Positions 1 to 5,013 of a stretch of 5,013 nt of DNA are shown one piece after another. Position 1 is the first letter of the stretch. Each line of letters opens with the position of its first letter. Location of the stretch: contig QIFF01000248.1 in assembly GCA_003230635.1 (NCBI GenBank), positions 1-5,013 of the forward strand, in the 5' to 3' direction. Origin of the DNA: a bacterium (lineage in GTDB: Bacteria; SZUA-182). A program made the position numbers and the translations under genes. Below the pieces are notes generated by a model that saw only the letters and a list, made by a program, of their open reading frames with translations, was not told where the DNA came from and searched no databases.

Positions 1-440
1 GGCGCCACCAATTTCTTGGGCTTGAATTTTCTGAGGTAGGCGGCGCTCTTCCAGTTATAGATGTTGAGATAGGGCCCGAGGATGATCTCCTTGCCTAACA
101 CCTTGAACCTGCTTTGCTTCAACAGGTTAAGAAACCCCAGCATGTTGATCTCGATACCATCAAAGAGGTCGTAGATGTCCTTTACGTAATCAAATTCCTT
201 GGCGGTGGTGCATAAGGCCAGAGTGGAGTAATACGCCTTGATTCCCTTCTTGTTGAGTGCGCCCACGATAGTCTGGAAATCATCCCGCCTAAGGATGTTG
301 CGCATATGGCAAATAGTCTCGCCGATATAAACCGAGTCCACTCCGCTGTCCGCTATTTCATCGCAGTAGAAATCCATCAAGCGCTTTTTGCCCCAGTTGA
401 AAGGGGCCGGGCCAATTGAAATTTTAATCTCCTTGCTCAC
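1..440 (-). CDS. ubiV: UbiV-like U32-family protein, 3' end cut by window edge
   Basis: About 146 codons are visible; the C-terminal half lies beyond base 1. Family knowledge: UbiV pairs with UbiU as a [4Fe-4S] heterodimer needed for O2-independent hydroxylation steps of ubiquinone synthesis; despite the 'peptidase U32' label, this branch has no demonstrated protease activity. Seen: the N-terminus ISIGPAPFNWGKK parallels the start of E. coli UbiV (YSLGP..WYWPK), and VYIGETICHMR at residues 37-47 parallels its IYLGEAVCSKR, so Cys44 matches the first cluster cysteine (Cys39). The other three expected cysteines would lie outside the window. The start is GTG, chosen because an AAGGAGG site sits 8 nt upstream and the homology begins at once. 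The upstream ubiU stop is 18 nt away, so the two are almost certainly co-transcribed. An alternative is another small U32 paralogue of unknown role; the cysteine match favours UbiV. Confidence 0.82.
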   Translation of the reverse strand, partial: MSKEIKISIGPAPFNWGKKRLMDFYCDEIADSGVDSVYIGETICHMRNILRRDDFQTIVGALNKKGIKAYYSTLALCTTAKEFDYVKDIYDLFDGIEINMLGFLNLLKQSRFKVLGKEIILGPYLNIYNWKSAAYLRKFKPKKLVA

Positions 441-448
441 GTTTTTTG

Positions 449-455
449 CCTCCTT
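449..455 (-). promoter_or_regulatory. Ribosome binding site fixing the GTG start of ubiV
   Basis: Read on the minus strand this is a full AAGGAGG, 8 nt before the GTG at 440-438. It lies in the 18-nt gap after the ubiU stop codon, so ubiV has its own strong translation signal inside the operon. It supports a GTG start that a search limited to ATG would miss. Confidence 0.8.
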
Positions 456-458
456 GTT

Positions 459-1547
459 CTATCTGCCCAAATACGGGCCAACCGAGGGACCCATTTCCTG
501 GAACATATGGGCTATTTGCGCTCCCCATTCCGGTTTCGTTCCATATCTTTCCGGATTGGAATAGTATAAGTCAATCGCCTCCCGCATAACCCTGGTAGCC
601 TCCCTTGAATATGCCGAGGGCCGCTGCCGCCCCTCAATCTTGAAGGCCCCTACTCCTATTTCAACAAGCCGGCTCAATATCCCCAAGGTGTTCAGAATCA
701 CGTTATCATGCATAGCGTATCCCTGAGCGCCGACGGATGTATTTATGAACTGGCCCTTGCATACGTGCCTTTTATTTACAATAAAACTATTATCCCAGCC
801 ATCCTTGCGGCTCTGTACCAGGTCACACCCCTTGTGCCCCTTACACTCATGAATCGAATCACTGCTTTTACAACCCTCAAGCTTGTTCAGGGCGACATTG
901 TTCAAAAATAGGGTAACATCCTGGTTGTCTTCTTTGAAATCCAGAAACTTGGGCGAAGTGCACACCCCCTTGGTGTTGGTGGACTCGCCGGTTATGTATT
1001 GGGAGAGGTTGCAGCGGCCTGGATAGCTGGTACAAAGCGAGCCTAGGGCGAAAACCTCAATCTCCACCGAGGTGTTTTTCACAATCTGTTGGATTTCTTC
1101 AACATTTAATACCCGGGGCAAAACCACGCAATCTACACCGAAATTGTCCTGCCAAAAATTTATCACCTCGGCGTTGGAAGAGCCGGTCTGCACACTACAA
1201 TGGATCGATAAATCAGGGTGATTCTTACTGATATACTCCATATTGGCCATATCGGCAACAATAACCGCATCCACCCCCAGCTCTGCCGCCTGGTCGATGG
1301 ATTGAAAGGCTGCTTCCAACTCCTCCTTCTGCGGGTAAGAGTTGATTACCACATAGAGCTCCTTACCCTTTTTATGGGCCAGCCTGACCGCCTGTTTTGC
1401 GTCCTCATAGCTTAGATTCAACCCGCTGAAGTTCCTGAGATTGGTGGGTGAGGCAAAACCGATATAAACTGCATCCGCCCCCTCGTTCAAAGCTTCCTCA
1501 ACGGCTAGCAGGTTGCCTGCCGGAGCTCTTAATTGTACTTTTTTCAT
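459..1547 (-). CDS. ubiU: UbiU-like U32-family [4Fe-4S] protein
   Basis: Complete protein of 362 residues from the chosen ATG. Family knowledge: UbiU with UbiV takes part in O2-independent hydroxylation of the ubiquinone ring; its cluster is held by four cysteines (169, 176, 193, 232 in E. coli). Seen: PAGN at 9-12, GADAVYIG near 23-30, VVLPRVL near 141, GSLC...GRC...C at Cys172/Cys179/Cys196 with exactly the E. coli spacing (7 and 17), a fourth cysteine Cys263 in HVCKGQ, and KIEGRQRP..Y from 303. Between Cys196 and Cys263 there are about 28 extra residues relative to E. coli UbiU, with three more cysteines (226, 235, 241). Start choice: the open frame extends 12 codons further to a TTG at 1583, but AAGGAGG at 1565-1559 precedes the ATG by 11 nt and would lie inside the longer version; homology also starts at the ATG. 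It is first gene of a pair with the ubiV homologue and divergent from a UbiB-type kinase. If the organism lacks ubiquinone, the substrate is unknown. Confidence 0.85.
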   Translation of the reverse strand: MKKVQLRAPAGNLLAVEEALNEGADAVYIGFASPTNLRNFSGLNLSYEDAKQAVRLAHKKGKELYVVINSYPQKEELEAAFQSIDQAAELGVDAVIVADMANMEYISKNHPDLSIHCSVQTGSSNAEVINFWQDNFGVDCVVLPRVLNVEEIQQIVKNTSVEIEVFALGSLCTSYPGRCNLSQYITGESTNTKGVCTSPKFLDFKEDNQDVTLFLNNVALNKLEGCKSSDSIHECKGHKGCDLVQSRKDGWDNSFIVNKRHVCKGQFINTSVGAQGYAMHDNVILNTLGILSRLVEIGVGAFKIEGRQRPSAYSREATRVMREAIDLYYSNPERYGTKPEWGAQIAHMFQEMGPSVGPYLGR

Positions 1548-1558
1548 CTTTCTCAAAT

Positions 1559-1565
1559 CCTCCTT
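1559..1565 (-). promoter_or_regulatory. Ribosome binding site deciding the ubiU start
   Basis: The minus strand reads AAGGAGG, 11 nt before the ATG at 1547-1545. A TTG at 1556-1554 is only 2 nt from the site, too close to be used, and the far upstream TTG at 1583 has no such site and abuts a REP-like repeat. The 11-nt spacing is slightly long but the match is complete. Confidence 0.7.
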
Positions 1566-1583
1566 CTTCGCTGGATTAGCCAA

Positions 1584-1737
1584 GGTAGCCGCAAGCTTTT
1601 AGCTTGCGCCGGGCAGTGCCCGGTGACAATTTTAACCGTAACGTTGCCCCACTGAGAGAAATGTTAGCTCCAGCTGGTAACGTTGCATTAAATTTGCCGC
1701 GGTGCTAACCGCTCGCAGGCTGAAGCCTGCGCCTACC
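1584..1737. repeat. REPIN-like inverted pair of REP units
   Basis: Two related units face each other. The plus-strand unit begins GGTAG at 1584, then one base, then the stem CGCAAGCT/AGCTTGCG (1590-1608, 3-nt loop). The minus-strand unit begins GGTAG at 1737, then one base, then CGCAGGCT/AGCCTGCG (1731-1714, 2-nt loop). Each is followed inward by a second hairpin: CCGGGC-AGT-GCCCGG (1609-1623) in one and GCGG-N6-CCGC (1699-1712) in the other. GTAG before a palindrome is the hallmark of bacterial REP sequences mobilised by TnpA-REP (RAYT) transposases, and an inverted pair with GTAG outermost is the REPIN arrangement. The core between holds a 10-bp direct repeat GTAACGTTGC (1638-1647, 1677-1686). 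No transposase gene is in the window. It sits just upstream of the ubiU ribosome binding site, so it is probably in the ubiU leader. Confidence 0.72.
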
Positions 1738-1760
1738 AATTCAAAGTGTTGAATGAACAA

Positions 1761-1780
1761 ACTAGGAGTGCAATTCTAGT
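1761..1780. other. Small dyad ACTAG-N10-CTAGT
   Basis: A 20-bp inverted repeat whose stem can grow to 7 pairs with one G-T wobble and a 6-nt loop. It lies on the kinase side of the REP pair, where an operator or leader structure for the minus-strand ubiU transcript could be. No convincing -35/-10 pair for ubiU was found near it. It could be chance. Confidence 0.25.
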
Positions 1781-1862
1781 GCCTAAAGAACTTTCTTAGA
1801 TTGGCAAGCAATAATATTTGCGCTGTAGTTCATAAATTACAACAAGTTATTCTTGCAAAGAC

Positions 1863-1892
1863 TTTTCTGAGCAGGGGTGAATGCTGAGAAAA
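1863..1892. promoter_or_regulatory. Long dyad TTTTCTgAGCA-N8-TGCTgAGAAAA
   Basis: Arms 1863-1873 and 1882-1892 are complementary at 10 of 11 positions, with one G-G mismatch and an 8-nt centre. It lacks the GC-rich stem plus U-tract of a Rho-independent terminator on either strand, so an operator or an RNA hairpin in one of the divergent leaders fits better. Function is inferred only from symmetry and position. Confidence 0.4.
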
Positions 1893-1985
1893 TCTTTCTT
1901 CGCCTGAGCTAAAAAAACCAATATCTTGTAAAAGAAATTATGAAAAATTAAGTTAACTAATTGAAAAACCAGCCCAATATGCGAC

Positions 1986-2021
1986 AATTACATAATTTGT
2001 AATTATTACAATATTTGTAAT
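1986..2021. promoter_or_regulatory. Tandem palindromes, TTACA/TGTAA half-sites
   Basis: Two abutting palindromes share half-sites: AATTACA-N5-TGTAATT (1986-2004) and ATTACAA-TAT-TTGTAAT (2005-2021). Their centres, 1995 and 2013, are 18 bp apart, nearly two helical turns, as expected for two regulator dimers bound to the same face. The position in a divergent spacer suits control of ubiUV, the kinase gene, or both. The regulator is not identified; the spacing does not match FNR, Rex or TnrA boxes. Confidence 0.5.
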
Positions 2022-2127
2022 TTGAGCCGCCATCCACAGTTTTGGCGACAGCCTCATTCATGCAACCTTGCCCCCTTTTATCTTTCTTGGCTAAACATAA
2101 CTACTTCTTCCGAGTCCTCTCAATGGC

Positions 2128-2156
2128 TTGACAAAGCTACTCTTGTTATGTAAATT
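2128..2156 (+). promoter_or_regulatory. Sigma70-type promoter for the UbiB-family kinase
   Basis: TTGACA at 2128-2133 is a perfect -35. After 17 nt comes TAAATT at 2151-2156, a 4/6 match to the -10. Transcription would start near 2163, leaving a leader of about 55 nt before the TTG start at 2218. Confidence 0.65.
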
Positions 2157-2163
2157 GGTTACA
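2149..2163. promoter_or_regulatory. TGTAA-N5-TTACA dyad over the kinase -10
   Basis: A perfect 5+5 inverted repeat covers the -10 hexamer and the predicted start point. It uses the same pentamers as the tandem palindromes at 1986-2021 but in the opposite order. A protein bound here would block the promoter. It may instead be a by-product of AT-rich sequence. Confidence 0.35.
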
Positions 2164-2203
2164 ATCTCTTAAAATGAAGTCACAGGTAGGACAGGGAACT
2201 GCC

Positions 2204-2210
2204 GGGAGGA
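2204..2210 (+). promoter_or_regulatory. Ribosome binding site for the TTG-started kinase
   Basis: GGGAGGA lies 7 nt before TTG at 2218-2220. The next in-frame ATG is codon 28, with no comparable site, which supports the TTG start. An ATG at 2210-2212 overlaps the site itself, is in another frame and closes after 15 codons. Confidence 0.7.
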
Positions 2211-2217
2211 TGAAGAA

Positions 2218-3906
2218 TTGGCCAGCGATAAGAAAATTTCTAACATTAAGCGCTTGAGACAAATAGTCAACGCCTTTGTAAAGCATGGCCTGGGGGATAT
2301 GGTTAAATTGAGTGGGCTGGACACCTACATATCCATAGTAAGGCGTGTGTCACTGAAGAAAGCCAGTGAGGAAAAGGTGAGATTTACCCGCCCGCAGCGT
2401 ATGGTGATGGTTTTTGAGGAACTTGGCCCTACTTTTATAAAACTGGGACAGATTCTGAGTACCCGAAAGGATCAACTGCCGAAAGAGTATGTTGTTGAGT
2501 TCGAAAAACTTCGGGATAAAGCCAAGCCTCTACCATTTGAAGATATGGATACGGTTTTTAAAGCAGAGTTTGGGAAAAGCACTCTGGAAACCTTTGATTA
2601 TATAGATAAAACCCCCATAGCGTCAGCCTCCATCGGGCAGGTGCATGTGGCCCGGCTTAAAACGGGTGAAGAGGTTGTGGTTAAAATCAGAAAACCAGGC
2701 ATTGAGCACGTCATAAATGCCGATATAAAGATACTGTATTTTGTGGCTAATCGAATAAAGAAGATGCTGCTTAAAGAGAATGAATTATTGAATCCCCCCG
2801 AGATTGTAAAAGCCTTTGAGGTGATGATAAAGAATGAACTTGATTTTTGCATGGAAGGAAGAAATATTGAACGTTTTCAACACAACTTTAAGGATAAAAC
2901 GAATGTGCATTTCCCAAATGTATATTGGGAGTATTCTTCAATGCGTGTTCTGGTGATGGAAGAGATAAAGGGAATCCCTGTCGGAGAGGTAGTACGTTTG
3001 AGAGAAAATGGCCATAATTTAAATAAAGTTGCTCATACCATTTTCCACCTTACCTTGAAGCAAATGTTTATCGACTCTTTCTTTCACGCCGACCCTCATC
3101 CCGGAAACTTTATCATTATGGAAAACGATGTGGTGGGAATAATTGATTGCGGCATGGTGGGATTTATGGAAGAGGATTTTGTAAATTCTTTCATGGACTG
3201 TTTTGTGGGTATCTTTTTGAAAGATTATGACTTAGTGGTCAGGGGGTATATGCTGATCGGGACTATCACCGAAGATATTGACGTCACGGCCTTTAAAAAC
3301 GACATACGAAACTTTGCGGAGCACTACATGAGTATGTCTCTCACCAATAGTAGCAGCATCGGCGCAATTCTCGATGACGGCATAGCCGTTGGGGTACGCA
3401 ACAAGATGAAAATTCCCGCTGCCATGCTTTTTACCAGCAAAGCACTCATACTGGTTGAGGGAACTGTAAGGAAGATAGACCCTTCCTTTGATTTTATCGG
3501 CCACAGCACCAAGTTTGCCCAAAAACTCATTGCAAAGAAGAAATTTGAGCCTAAGAAACTTATTGCCGATACTCTCAGTTTTATTTCAGGAATGTCCGAT
3601 CTGTTTCAGACACTTCCCCGGCAGACTGCAAAAATCCTGTCAATAATGGAAGACCAGAAAATGGGCATGAACCTAAACATACCGGCCATGGAGGAATTCA
3701 ACAAAAATTTTAGCGCCTTCGCCGCCTGTATCGCCTTGGGGGTTATATCAGCAGGATTGGCCGTAGGGGGTTCCCTTGTCATTCACGCCAGAATCCCTCC
3801 CCTCTGGCACGGCATATCAATGTTTGGTCTTTTTGGATATCTAATGGCTGTGGTGGTAGGCCTGTGGGTAGTTTACTTGTTCGCTAGAAAAGACAAAAAA
3901 GACTAG
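2218..3906 (+). CDS. ubiB: UbiB/AarF/ABC1-family atypical kinase, membrane-anchored
   Basis: Complete, 562 residues (E. coli UbiB has 546). Family knowledge: UbiB/COQ8 proteins are protein-kinase-like ATPases that support ubiquinone biosynthesis, thought to act on the membrane-bound lipid-quinone machinery rather than hydroxylating the ring. Seen: the KxGQ motif at K75-Q78 (FIKLGQILSTRKDQLP); the Ala-rich loop IASASIGQVHVA at 134-145 replacing the usual Gly-rich loop; VVVK with ATP-binding Lys156; the NELDF...EGRN block with Glu207, Asp209, Glu213, Asn216; the catalytic loop FHADPHPGN at 289-297; and IIDCG with metal-binding Asp310. All kinase-like motifs are intact. Two hydrophobic helices (about 499-521 and 532-556) end the protein, followed by a lysine-rich tail. 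Start is TTG with GGGAGGA 7 nt upstream. It is divergent from ubiUV homologues, which strengthens the quinone link. The TAG stop lies in a terminal arm of the repeat at 3904-4045. ABC1 kinases also occur in bacteria without ubiquinone, so the exact substrate is open. Confidence 0.9.
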   Translation: MASDKKISNIKRLRQIVNAFVKHGLGDMVKLSGLDTYISIVRRVSLKKASEEKVRFTRPQRMVMVFEELGPTFIKLGQILSTRKDQLPKEYVVEFEKLRDKAKPLPFEDMDTVFKAEFGKSTLETFDYIDKTPIASASIGQVHVARLKTGEEVVVKIRKPGIEHVINADIKILYFVANRIKKMLLKENELLNPPEIVKAFEVMIKNELDFCMEGRNIERFQHNFKDKTNVHFPNVYWEYSSMRVLVMEEIKGIPVGEVVRLRENGHNLNKVAHTIFHLTLKQMFIDSFFHADPHPGNFIIMENDVVGIIDCGMVGFMEEDFVNSFMDCFVGIFLKDYDLVVRGYMLIGTITEDIDVTAFKNDIRNFAEHYMSMSLTNSSSIGAILDDGIAVGVRNKMKIPAAMLFTSKALILVEGTVRKIDPSFDFIGHSTKFAQKLIAKKKFEPKKLIADTLSFISGMSDLFQTLPRQTAKILSIMEDQKMGMNLNIPAMEEFNKNFSAFAACIALGVISAGLAVGGSLVIHARIPPLWHGISMFGLFGYLMAVVVGLWVVYLFARKDKKD

Positions 3907-4045
3907 GGCACCTTGAAAAATGGCCTTTTCGCCCAATCTCGGCGTTATGCTCAAAATTTAATCCTCGGAATATCAAACATATGCCTGCGGTTAATTTCGC
4001 ATGCCTTGATCTTGAACGAAAATTCTCATTTTTCAAGGCACCCTA
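3904..4045. repeat. 142-bp imperfect palindrome, MITE-like, between convergent genes
   Basis: Outer arms: TAGGG, a 2-bp mismatch, then CCTTGAAAAATG (3911-3922), a 3- versus 4-nt mismatch, and TTTTCG (3926-3931). These are mirrored by CGAAAA (4017-4022), CATTTTTCAAGG (4027-4038) and CCCTA (4041-4045). Weaker pairing continues inward: ATC..GGC, ATGC and AAATT..AA..CC on the left match the reverse complement of the right half with small indels. Only about 15 bases near 3970-3984 remain as an apical loop. The whole convergent spacer is therefore one long imperfect hairpin. This suits a miniature inverted-repeat element or a structured bidirectional terminator; no U-tract is seen and no transposase is encoded. 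An open frame across it (3913-4185) has no family resemblance and is judged non-coding. Confidence 0.65.
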
Positions 4046-4058
4046 TATGGATAAAACC

Positions 4059-4550
4059 TCAGCGGAAATTAACAAACTGCATATCAATCTTTAAATCCTT
4101 GTCCTTTAATAATGCCATAATTTCCTGCAAGTCATCCCTCTTTTTGCCGCTGACCCGCACCTGGTCCTTTTGTATTTGGGCCTGAACCTTGAGTTTAGTC
4201 TGCTTTATAATTTTCACAATTTCCCTGGCTTTTTCTGTAGGGATTCCCTGCTGAAGGCTAATCTTTTGCCGCACCATCCCCTTGGCTGCGGATTCAATAC
4301 TCCCAAACTCCAGCGCCTTTAAAGAAATCCCGGATTTAAACAGGCGCGTCTTTAAAATATCAACTAAACTTTTAAGGTGATAATCATCATCAGAAAGAAC
4401 AAGCAAAGTGTGCTCTTCCAGGCTGATGTCGCTTTTCGTTCCCTTGAAATCAAAGCGCTGGTGCATTTCTTTAGTCGTCTGCTGGATTGCGTTTTTAACC
4501 ACTTGCATATCAATCTGGCAAGCGATATCAAACGAATTATCTTTAGCCAT
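4059..4550 (-). CDS. yajQ: YajQ/DUF520 (UPF0234) nucleotide-binding protein
   Basis: Complete at 163 residues, the same length as E. coli YajQ. Family knowledge: YajQ proteins are small cytosolic proteins of two ferredoxin-like domains reported to bind nucleotides; some members bind cyclic di-GMP and act with transcription regulators, but the general role is unsettled. Seen: the N-terminal SFDIACQIDMQ, RFDFKG at 32-37, the LVDILKTRL..GISLKALE block near 62-81, the signature KLKVQAQIQ at 119-127 with VRVSGKKRDDLQ at 131-142, and the typical ending FVNFR. The ATG is preceded by GGGAGG 5 nt away. It is convergent with the UbiB-type kinase, with the imperfect palindrome between them, and divergent from the metallophosphoesterase. 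No functional link to the quinone genes is evident. Confidence 0.93.
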   Translation of the reverse strand: MAKDNSFDIACQIDMQVVKNAIQQTTKEMHQRFDFKGTKSDISLEEHTLLVLSDDDYHLKSLVDILKTRLFKSGISLKALEFGSIESAAKGMVRQKISLQQGIPTEKAREIVKIIKQTKLKVQAQIQKDQVRVSGKKRDDLQEIMALLKDKDLKIDMQFVNFR

Positions 4551-4597
4551 AAAAACCTCCCGAAGTTTTTAGTACAAATTATTCATCCTGTTATCCT

Positions 4598-4626
4598 ATA
4601 TTACAGAAACCCAGCCTGTTTTACAA
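4598..4626 (-). promoter_or_regulatory. Possible yajQ promoter
   Basis: On the minus strand TTGTAA (4626-4621) and TAATAT (4603-4598) are 17 nt apart, giving a leader of about 40 nt before yajQ. Both hexamers are imperfect, the -10 clearly so. It is the best candidate seen in the divergent spacer for this direction. Confidence 0.3.
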
Positions 4627-4652
4627 GCCTTTCTCGGACACAGGTAACAGAG

Positions 4653-4681
4653 TTGACAAACCATACTAAAGATAATAAAAT
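4653..4681 (+). promoter_or_regulatory. Strong sigma70-type promoter for the metallophosphoesterase
   Basis: TTGACA (4653-4658), a 17-nt spacer, then TAAAAT (4676-4681): a perfect -35 and a 5/6 -10. Transcription would begin near 4688, about 34 nt before the ATG at 4722. It overlaps no coding sequence. Confidence 0.72.
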
Positions 4682-4721
4682 ACCCTGGCGAGCAAATCCG
4701 TTTTTCTAAAGGCCTAAGTTT

Positions 4722-5013
4722 ATGAAATTGGGGATTATTGCCGACACCCACGATAATCTGGAGGCAATTCAGCGAGCGGTGGAGTGCTTCCAGCAGCAAG
4801 GAGTGGGACTGGTTCTCCACGCCGGTGATTTAGTGGCGCCCTTTGCCTTGAGAGCCTTTAGCGGGCTTACCGCCCCTTTGTGGGGGGTTTTTGGTAACTG
4901 CGATGGGGAAAAAATCTCTCTCTTGCGCACTGCCAAGCAACTGGGTTACAGCCTGCATTCCTCCCCTCACCACTTTGAACTGGAAGGGAAAAAAATTCTG
5001 CTGATGCATGAGC
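4722..5013 (+). CDS. YfcE/MJ0936-type metallophosphoesterase, 3' end cut
   Basis: The first 97 residues are visible. Family knowledge: calcineurin-like phosphoesterases of the YfcE/MJ0936 group are small (about 160-180 residues) cytosolic phosphodiesterases that use two metal ions; natural substrates are mostly unknown. Seen: metal ligands in order, Asp8 and His10 in IIADTHDN, Asp36 in LHAGD, Asn59 in VFGNCDGE, and His96 in LLMHE at the window edge. The expected GHTH motif would follow outside. Only one start is possible: an in-frame stop lies 15 bases upstream of the ATG. The ribosome binding site is weak (AAAGG, 9 nt away) although the promoter is strong. It is divergent from yajQ, with a 171-bp spacer. 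Confidence 0.88.
   Translation, partial: MKLGIIADTHDNLEAIQRAVECFQQQGVGLVLHAGDLVAPFALRAFSGLTAPLWGVFGNCDGEKISLLRTAKQLGYSLHSSPHHFELEGKKILLMHE

Larger units (their letters stand above)
1781..2127. other. AT-rich divergent intergenic stretch without a gene
   Basis: No credible coding frame with a ribosome binding site is seen on either strand here. The stretch is AT-rich, most strongly from about 1905 to 2025, and holds the dyads listed separately. The ubiUV promoter should lie here or nearer the REP pair, but no -35/-10 pair is convincing: TATTAT on the minus strand at 1816-1811 has only a TTGTAA 20 nt away. Confidence 0.5.

Noticed and set aside
708..911. Plus-strand open frame inside ubiU
   Set aside because: Antisense shadow of a well-supported gene, with no family resemblance.
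1218..1415. Plus-strand open frame inside ubiU
   Set aside because: Antisense shadow; the opposite strand has clear UbiU homology throughout.
459..1547. Secreted collagenase-type protease role from the 'peptidase U32' label
   Set aside because: No signal peptide, and the cysteine pattern matches the iron-sulfur UbiU branch.
1590..1623. Rho-independent terminator made of two GC-rich hairpins
   Set aside because: No U-tract follows on either strand, and the GTAG-headed mirror copy at 1714-1737 explains it better as a REP unit.
1584..1737. CRISPR-like repeats
   Set aside because: Only two units, inverted relative to each other, with no regular spacers.
2149..2163. TnrA/GlnR box (TGTNA-N7-TNACA)
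   Set aside because: The dyad here has a 5-nt centre (15 bp in total) instead of the 17-bp box.
2164..2217. Riboswitch in the kinase leader
   Set aside because: The leader is only about 55 nt, with no conserved aptamer pattern or stable fold I can recognise.
2598..2852. Minus-strand open frame in the kinase gene
   Set aside because: Shadow of the UbiB-family frame, which carries all expected motifs here.
3232..3530. Two overlapping minus-strand open frames in the kinase gene
   Set aside because: Shadows in different frames of the same coding stretch; neither shows a recognisable domain.
3913..4185. Plus-strand 90-codon frame after the kinase
   Set aside because: It runs through the palindromic spacer and then antisense to yajQ; no ribosome binding site or family resemblance.
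4377..4820. Open frames antisense to the yajQ start and to the phosphoesterase start
   Set aside because: They overlap clearly homologous genes and both divergent promoters.

Overview
The window looks like chromosomal DNA from an anaerobic or facultatively anaerobic bacterium. It has moderate GC content, AT-rich spacers, strong Shine-Dalgarno sites and TTG/GTG starts. The taxon cannot be fixed from this sequence. A Desulfobacterota-like or other anaerobic Gram-negative lineage is my leading guess, and Clostridia cannot be excluded.

Layout. Bases 1-1547 hold two U32-family ('peptidase U32') genes on the minus strand, separated by 18 nt. The upstream gene matches UbiU and the downstream, cut gene matches UbiV, the two subunits of the O2-independent ubiquinone hydroxylation system. 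Bases 1548-2217 are a long divergent spacer. Its ubiU-proximal part carries an inverted pair of REP-like units (GTAG plus hairpin, REPIN-like). Its middle is AT-rich with several dyads built on TTACA/TGTAA. Its distal part has a good sigma70-type promoter for the next gene. Bases 2218-3906 encode a complete UbiB/AarF/ABC1 atypical kinase with two C-terminal membrane helices. Bases 3904-4045 form a roughly 142-bp imperfect palindrome that fills most of the convergent spacer and includes the kinase stop codon. Bases 4059-4550 (minus) encode a complete YajQ-family protein. From 4722 a YfcE/MJ0936-type metallophosphoesterase begins on the plus strand, divergent from yajQ, and runs off the window.

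How the genes may work together. UbiU, UbiV and UbiB homologues side by side suggest an isoprenoid-quinone biosynthesis or modification locus that works without oxygen. This is inference from homology and neighbourhood: no UbiT, prenyltransferase or methyltransferase is visible here, and the organism may not make ubiquinone. YajQ and the phosphoesterase look like unrelated housekeeping neighbours. The most unusual parts are the non-coding elements and a cysteine-bearing insertion in the UbiU homologue.
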